A stretch of 10,275 nucleotides of DNA from Armatimonadota bacterium (GTDB lineage: Bacteria; Armatimonadota; JAAZEB01): the NCBI GenBank assembly GCA_012841485.1, contig DUUU01000255.1:1-10275 (forward strand), in the 5' to 3' direction. Positions 6,892 through 10,275 of the stretch are shown here, piece by piece. The number at the start of each line of letters is the position of its first letter. Position 1 is the stretch's first letter. Under the pieces are notes generated by a model. It saw nothing but the letters and a program-made list of their open reading frames with translations. It did not search any database and was not told the DNA's origin. The position numbers and the translations under genes were made by a program.

Positions 6892-8301
6892 ATGGCAAGG
6901 GTCCACTCCGTCTCCGCGCCGAAACCGCACGGCGCCATCCCCAGCGAGCGGCAGCTCCGCTGGCAAGCGATGGAAATCACCGGCTTCATCCACTTCACGG
7001 TGAACACCTTCACCGACAAAGAGTGGGGCTATGGCGACGAGGCGCCGGAGCTCTTCGCGCCAACGGCGTTCGATGCCGGGCAGATCGCCGGTGTGGCCGC
7101 CGAGGCAGGCATGAAGGGGCTGATCCTCACCGCCAAACACCACGATGGTTTCTGCCTCTGGCCAAGCGCCTACACCGATCACTCGGTGAAGCATTCGCCC
7201 TGGCGCGGCGGGCAGGGCGATGTCGTCCGCGAACTCGCCACCGCCTGCCAGGAGCAGGGAATCGCCTTTGGTGTCTACCTCTCGCCCTGGGACCGCAACC
7301 ACCCGCGCTATGCCCGTCCGGAGTACCTCACCTACTATCGCAACCAGCTGCGCGAGCTGCTCTCAAACTACGGGCCCCTCTTCGAGCTATGGTTTGATGG
7401 CGCCAACGGCGGCGAAGGCTATTACGGGGACGCGCGCGAGAACCGCCGGATTGACAAGAAGACCTACTACGACTGGGAGACCACCTGGGGCATCGTGCGC
7501 GAGTTGCAGCCCGAGGCGGTGATCTTCAGCGACGCCGGCCCGGATATCCGCTGGGTCGGTAACGAGTCCGGGTTCGCGGGCGATCCCTGCTGGGCCACCA
7601 TCAGCCCGGAGGGGATGCTCCCCGGCGAGGCCGATCTCAAGGTGCTCAACACGGGCCATCGCAACGGCACGCACTGGCGTCCCGCGGAAGTGGATGTTTC
7701 CATCCGCCCCGGGTGGTTCTACCACGCCCGTGAGGATGACCAGGTGCGCTCGCCCGAGAACCTGCTCCAGATCTACTACGAGTCCGTGGGCCGCGGGTGC
7801 AACCTCCTCCTCAACCTGCCCCCGGACCGGCGCGGTCTCATCCACGAGCACGACATCGCCTCGCTCCGCGAATGGCGGCGCATCCTGGACGCCACCTTTG
7901 CCACCGACTTTGCCCGCAACGCGCGCGTGACCGCAAGTAACACGCGCGGCAACGACCCGGGCTTCGCGCCTGCCCACGTGATCGACGGCCGGCGCGATAC
8001 CTATTGGGCGACCGACGATGACGTGCGTACACCGGAGCTGGTCCTGGATCTGGGCCGGCCCGCCACGTTCAACGTCGTGCGCGTTCGGGAGTATCTCCCT
8101 CTCGGCCAGCGCGTCGACTCCATCGCCCTGGACCGTTGGGAGAACGACCGGTGGGTGGAGTTCGCAGGCGCGACGGGCATCGGGGCGCAGCGCCTGATCC
8201 GGCTATCGGAGAAGATCACCACCGACCGCGTGCGCCTGCGCGTCACCGGGTCGCCCGTCTGCCCGGCCATTTCGGAGCTCGGGCTTTTCGCGGAGCCGTG
8301 A
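6892..8301 (+). CDS. GH29 alpha-L-fucosidase with C-terminal discoidin-like (F5/8 type C, CBM32-like) domain
   Basis: This 469-aa protein would release terminal alpha-L-fucose from oligosaccharides. The catalytic barrel spans about 15-335, with FIHFTVNTF (32-40), KHHDGFCLWPS (82-92), the probable nucleophile Asp169 in LWFDGANG, DAGPDIRWVGNESG (214-227) and VDVSIRPGWFYH (267-278). The last two resemble the GH29-B (alpha-1,3/1,4-fucosidase) group, where the Glu of the GNE motif (Glu225 here) is the likely acid/base; this is inferred from the pattern. Residues about 342-469 form a discoidin-type sandwich (NARVTAS, HVIDGRRDTYWATDDD). No signal peptide is seen. The frame is open back to a GTG at 6766, but the family N-terminus and the ATG at 6892 agree. 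Its AGGGAAGG site is weak and 11 nt away, unlike its neighbours. The oxidoreductase follows after 61 bp, probably co-transcribed. Confidence 0.93.
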   Translation: MARVHSVSAPKPHGAIPSERQLRWQAMEITGFIHFTVNTFTDKEWGYGDEAPELFAPTAFDAGQIAGVAAEAGMKGLILTAKHHDGFCLWPSAYTDHSVKHSPWRGGQGDVVRELATACQEQGIAFGVYLSPWDRNHPRYARPEYLTYYRNQLRELLSNYGPLFELWFDGANGGEGYYGDARENRRIDKKTYYDWETTWGIVRELQPEAVIFSDAGPDIRWVGNESGFAGDPCWATISPEGMLPGEADLKVLNTGHRNGTHWRPAEVDVSIRPGWFYHAREDDQVRSPENLLQIYYESVGRGCNLLLNLPPDRRGLIHEHDIASLREWRRILDATFATDFARNARVTASNTRGNDPGFAPAHVIDGRRDTYWATDDDVRTPELVLDLGRPATFNVVRVREYLPLGQRVDSIALDRWENDRWVEFAGATGIGAQRLIRLSEKITTDRVRLRVTGSPVCPAISELGLFAEP

Positions 8302-8350
8302 CGGCGCATCCTTCCCAAGGAGGGCCGCCGGGCGTGGCGAAAGAGACGCC

Positions 8351-8358
8351 GGGAGGAG
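8351..8358 (+). promoter_or_regulatory. Shine-Dalgarno of the Gfo/Idh/MocA gene
   Basis: GGGAGGAG lies with its GGAGG core 6 nt before the ATG at 8363. The same octamer precedes the dehydrogenase (9598-9605) and the ORF at 10229 (10218-10225), making it the standard ribosome-binding site in this stretch. Confidence 0.8.
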
Positions 8359-8362
8359 TTCC

Positions 8363-9397
8363 ATGAGCGAGTATCGCGTTGGAATCATCGGGTGCGGGCG
8401 ACCGCACAAAACGGAAGGATCCACGGGCTACGGGCAGGCACACCGGCACATGCTGGGCTATCAGGCATCGCAGGAAGCGCGCCTCGTCGCTGTGGCAGAT
8501 ATCGTCGAGGAGAACGCGCACGCGTTCCAGGAACAGTACGGCGCCGAGAAGAGCTACACCGACTACCGGGAGATGCTCGAGAAGGAGCGCCTGGATGTGG
8601 TGAGCATCTGCACCTGGCCGCACCTGCACGCGCCGATGGTGTGCGACGCCGCCGAGGCAGGAGTGCGCGCCATCTTCTGCGAGAAGCCGATGGCGACCAC
8701 CTTCGGCGACGCGAAGCGCATGGTCACCACCTGCGAGACGACCGGGGCGCTCCTGGCATTCAGCCACCAACGCCGCTTCAATCACGTCTTCCGCAAGGCG
8801 AAAGAGGTACTCAAGTCGGGCGCCATCGGCGAGCTCCGCCGGCTGGAAGCCTCCTGCAGCAACCTCTTCGACTGGGGCACCCACTGGTTCGACATGCTCT
8901 TCTTCTATAACGACGAGACCCCGGTCGAATGGGTCATCGGGCAGATCGACATCCGGGATACCCGGCCCGTCTTTGGCGCGCCCTGCGAGGGTCAGGGGCT
9001 GAGCCACTTCAAGTACCGCAACGGCGTTCGCGGGCTGATGATCACCGGCTTCGAGGCCGACCTGGGCGCGAGCAACCGGCTGATCGGCACCGAGGGCGTC
9101 ATCGAAGTCGGGGTAGCGGGCGGGCCCGACCTGCGCGTGTGGTCCAAGGGCAGCGCCGGCTGGGAGACGGTTCCCGTCGAGGGCGGCCTGCACGGCTCGG
9201 AGGGGTTCCGTCTGGCGGTGCTGGATCTGATCGATGCCCTGAAGACGGGCCGCGAGCCGGAGCTCTCCGGGCGACGCGCGTTCCAGGCCACGGAGCTGAT
9301 CTTTGCCACCTACGAGTCGAGCCGCCGGCGCGGGCGCGTCGATCTTCCCCTGGAGATCGAGGACTCGCCGCTGCAGGAGATGCTCGACCAGGCCTAA
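8363..9397 (+). CDS. Gfo/Idh/MocA family NAD(P)-dependent oxidoreductase
   Basis: This 344-aa protein has a normal length for the family. The N-terminal Rossmann fold starts with VGIIGCGRPHKTEGSTGYGQ (6-25), an elongated loop after the GxGxx motif. The canonical EKP motif follows at 107-109 (CEKPMATT), with Lys108 as the expected catalytic lysine. The C-terminal alpha/beta domain (about 130-344) contains GTHWFD (172-177), matching the family GxHxxD signature with His174 as a candidate catalytic residue. Members oxidise or reduce sugars, inositols or sugar acids with NAD(P). The substrate cannot be read here, but the position 61 bp after a fucosidase suggests a released sugar or its acid. It is cytoplasmic, with no signal peptide. 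A perfect hairpin begins 9 nt after its stop, so GH29 and this gene may form a two-gene unit. Confidence 0.92.
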   Translation: MSEYRVGIIGCGRPHKTEGSTGYGQAHRHMLGYQASQEARLVAVADIVEENAHAFQEQYGAEKSYTDYREMLEKERLDVVSICTWPHLHAPMVCDAAEAGVRAIFCEKPMATTFGDAKRMVTTCETTGALLAFSHQRRFNHVFRKAKEVLKSGAIGELRRLEASCSNLFDWGTHWFDMLFFYNDETPVEWVIGQIDIRDTRPVFGAPCEGQGLSHFKYRNGVRGLMITGFEADLGASNRLIGTEGVIEVGVAGGPDLRVWSKGSAGWETVPVEGGLHGSEGFRLAVLDLIDALKTGREPELSGRRAFQATELIFATYESSRRRGRVDLPLEIEDSPLQEMLDQA

Positions 9398-9405
9398 CCA
9401 CAAGC

Positions 9406-9444
9406 TGCGAGGAGCGGCGGACGCACCCGGCCCCGCTCCTCGCA
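9406..9444 (+). terminator. perfect 12-bp hairpin downstream of the oxidoreductase
   Basis: TGCGAGGAGCGG (9406-9417) and CCGCTCCTCGCA (9433-9444) are perfect inverted complements around a 15-nt loop, starting 9 nt after the stop codon. The GC-rich stem is terminator-like but no T-run follows, as with the hairpin at 2458-2501. It probably ends or protects the GH29-oxidoreductase message. Confidence 0.6.
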
Positions 9445-9611
9445 TCGCACCGCGCCCCACCCACGCGCAGTAGATGCGCCCGAGGCATCAACGCGCCTGC
9501 CCCAAGCAGACCGCACCCCGTCTCCACGCTCCCCACCCCTCTGCGGACCCGGTTTGGCCCGCCGCCGAGGGGGAAACCTCGCCTGGGGGTATCCCATGGG
9601 AGGAGATGGAG
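9445..9611 (+). promoter_or_regulatory. leader region of the dehydrogenase gene
   Basis: After the hairpin about 165 bp remain before the dehydrogenase start. I see no ORF with a convincing ribosome-binding site and no clear promoter. A small 5-bp stem (CGAGG 9566-9570 with CCTCG 9577-9581) and the palindrome CCCATGGG (9593-9600) overlap or adjoin the Shine-Dalgarno GGGAGGAG (9598-9605). If transcription stops at the upstream hairpin, this segment should carry a promoter. Confidence 0.35.
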
Positions 9612-10184
9612 ATGAGGGCGGTTGTCTACCACAAGCCGAAGGATGTCCGCGTTGAGGACGTAGATGATCCCAAGATCCAGGACCCGAGAGACGCCATTGT
9701 GCGCGCCACCTCGACGGCCATCTGCGGCTCGGATCTGCACATCTATAACGGGACCTTCCCCCAGGCGAGGCCAATGGTGCTCGGCCACGAGTTCATGGGG
9801 GTTGTTGAGGAGGTCGGGAAGGAGGTCAATACCCTGAAGAAGGGTGATCGTGTGGTGGTGCCCTTTCCCATCGCGTGCGGCACGTGCTGGTTTTGCCATC
9901 ATGATCTCCCGGTCCACTGCGAGAACTCCAATCCGAGGCACTATGGCCCAGAGGGTGGCGTGCTGAAGGAGAAGGGCGGCGGCCTCTTCGGCTATACAGA
10001 CCTCTACGGAGGCTACGATGGCGGCCAGGCGGAGGCAGTGCGCGTGCCTTACGCCGACTATGGGCCCAGGAAAGTGCCTGAGGGCGTTCCCGACGAGCAG
10101 GTTCTGTTCCTCACTGATATCTGGCCCACGGGGTGGACGGCCCTGGATTCAGGGTCATTTCATTCAGAGGAAAAGTGGGTATAA
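9612..10184 (+). pseudogene. zinc-dependent alcohol dehydrogenase, N-terminal half only (truncated)
   Basis: The 190-aa product matches the GroES-like catalytic domain of medium-chain Zn dehydrogenases, closest in feel to the formaldehyde-dehydrogenase-like group. Visible are the catalytic-zinc ligands Cys38 (ICGSD) and His59/Glu60 (GHE), the four structural-zinc cysteines 89, 92, 95 and 103, and the TDIWPTGW segment (168-175) that leads into the NAD-binding fold. The normal family length is about 380-400 aa. Here resemblance stops near Asp179 (10148), an unrelated tail SGSFHSEEKWV follows, and a stop comes at 10182. No Rossmann glycine motif is found in any forward frame of the remaining 127 nt. 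The product would lack the NAD-binding domain and is unlikely to be active. The ATG at 9612 is preferred to the one at 9606 because GGAGG is 8 nt away rather than 2. A sequencing or assembly error is possible. Confidence 0.75.
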
Positions 10185-10275
10185 GCGCTTGGTGACCCCG
10201 CGAGTCCGTGCTGATCAGGGAGGAGACCATGGGTGGCAGTGGGGAGTGGCCTCCCGGATCCCTGGCGGAGGCCTT
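10149..10275. other. sequence beyond the dehydrogenase break; possible insertion or rearrangement junction
   Basis: From about 10149 the sequence no longer encodes the expected dehydrogenase continuation in any forward frame. Base composition is locally more AT-rich than its surroundings (for example CATTTCATTCAGAGGAAAAG). ATTCAG occurs twice, at 10147-10152 and 10162-10167. A new ORF with its own ribosome-binding site starts 80 nt on. This fits the left end of an inserted element with its first gene, but the other end lies outside the window. A deletion that joined the next gene would look the same. Confidence 0.4.
10229..10275 (+). CDS. start of an unrecognised ORF (partial, runs off the right edge)
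   Basis: An ATG at 10229 follows GGGAGGAG (10218-10225) with its GGAGG core 5 nt away, the same ribosome-binding site used by the two preceding genes. About 15 codons are readable, beginning MGGSGEWPPGSLAEA. This is too short to identify. It could be the next gene of the locus, or the transposase or passenger gene of an element inserted into the dehydrogenase. Confidence 0.5.
   Translation, partial: MGGSGEWPPGSLAEA

Noticed and set aside
8243..9460. 405-codon minus-strand frame covering the Gfo/Idh/MocA gene
   Set aside because: It is a shadow of the oxidoreductase, which has intact Rossmann, EKP and GxHxxD motifs and a strong ribosome-binding site.
9566..9605. Small stem and CCCATGGG palindrome around the dehydrogenase ribosome-binding site, considered as a riboswitch
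   Set aside because: The stems are only 4-5 bp and match no riboswitch architecture I know. The signal is within expectation for GC-rich sequence.

Overview
This is a high-GC window with long, dense ORFs and strong Shine-Dalgarno sites: GGGAGGAG or a close variant precedes most starts. It holds a carbohydrate-degradation locus from a bacterium. The gene types (an exo-rhamnogalacturonan-lyase-like protein with PKD and carbohydrate-binding modules, GH31 and GH29 glycosidases, a Gfo/Idh/MocA oxidoreductase and a Zn alcohol dehydrogenase) are common in Armatimonadota, Planctomycetota, Verrucomicrobiota and similar polysaccharide degraders. The strong Shine-Dalgarno usage leans slightly towards Armatimonadota, but the sequence contains no taxonomic marker, so this is an inference.

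Layout. The left part is on the minus strand. A large secreted multidomain protein of 1390 aa (2513-6685) is followed by a strong hairpin (2458-2501), then a GH31 glycosidase of 753 aa (73-2334), then a possible translationally coupled next gene that leaves the window (1-65). The right part is on the plus strand and diverges from a 206-bp shared control region (6686-6891). It holds a GH29 alpha-L-fucosidase with a discoidin-like C-terminal domain (6892-8301), a Gfo/Idh/MocA oxidoreductase (8363-9397), a terminator-like perfect 12-bp hairpin (9406-9444), and the N-terminal half of a zinc alcohol dehydrogenase (9612-10184). The dehydrogenase loses family resemblance abruptly near 10148. A new ORF with a good ribosome-binding site begins at 10229 and leaves the window.

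How the genes may work together (inference). Only the 1390-aa protein has a signal peptide, so it would act outside the cytoplasm on a pectin-type or other acidic polysaccharide. The GH31 and GH29 enzymes lack signal peptides and would trim imported oligosaccharides (alpha-glycosyl and fucosyl caps). The NAD(P)-dependent oxidoreductases would oxidise released sugars. No transporter or regulator lies in the window, so the substrate cannot be fixed from here.

The points most worth a second look are the domain architecture of the 1390-aa protein, the abrupt end of the dehydrogenase (possible insertion or deletion junction), the atypical GH31 nucleophile motif, and three strong hairpins placed at transcription-unit boundaries. 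I found no rRNA, tRNA, CRISPR array or complete mobile element.
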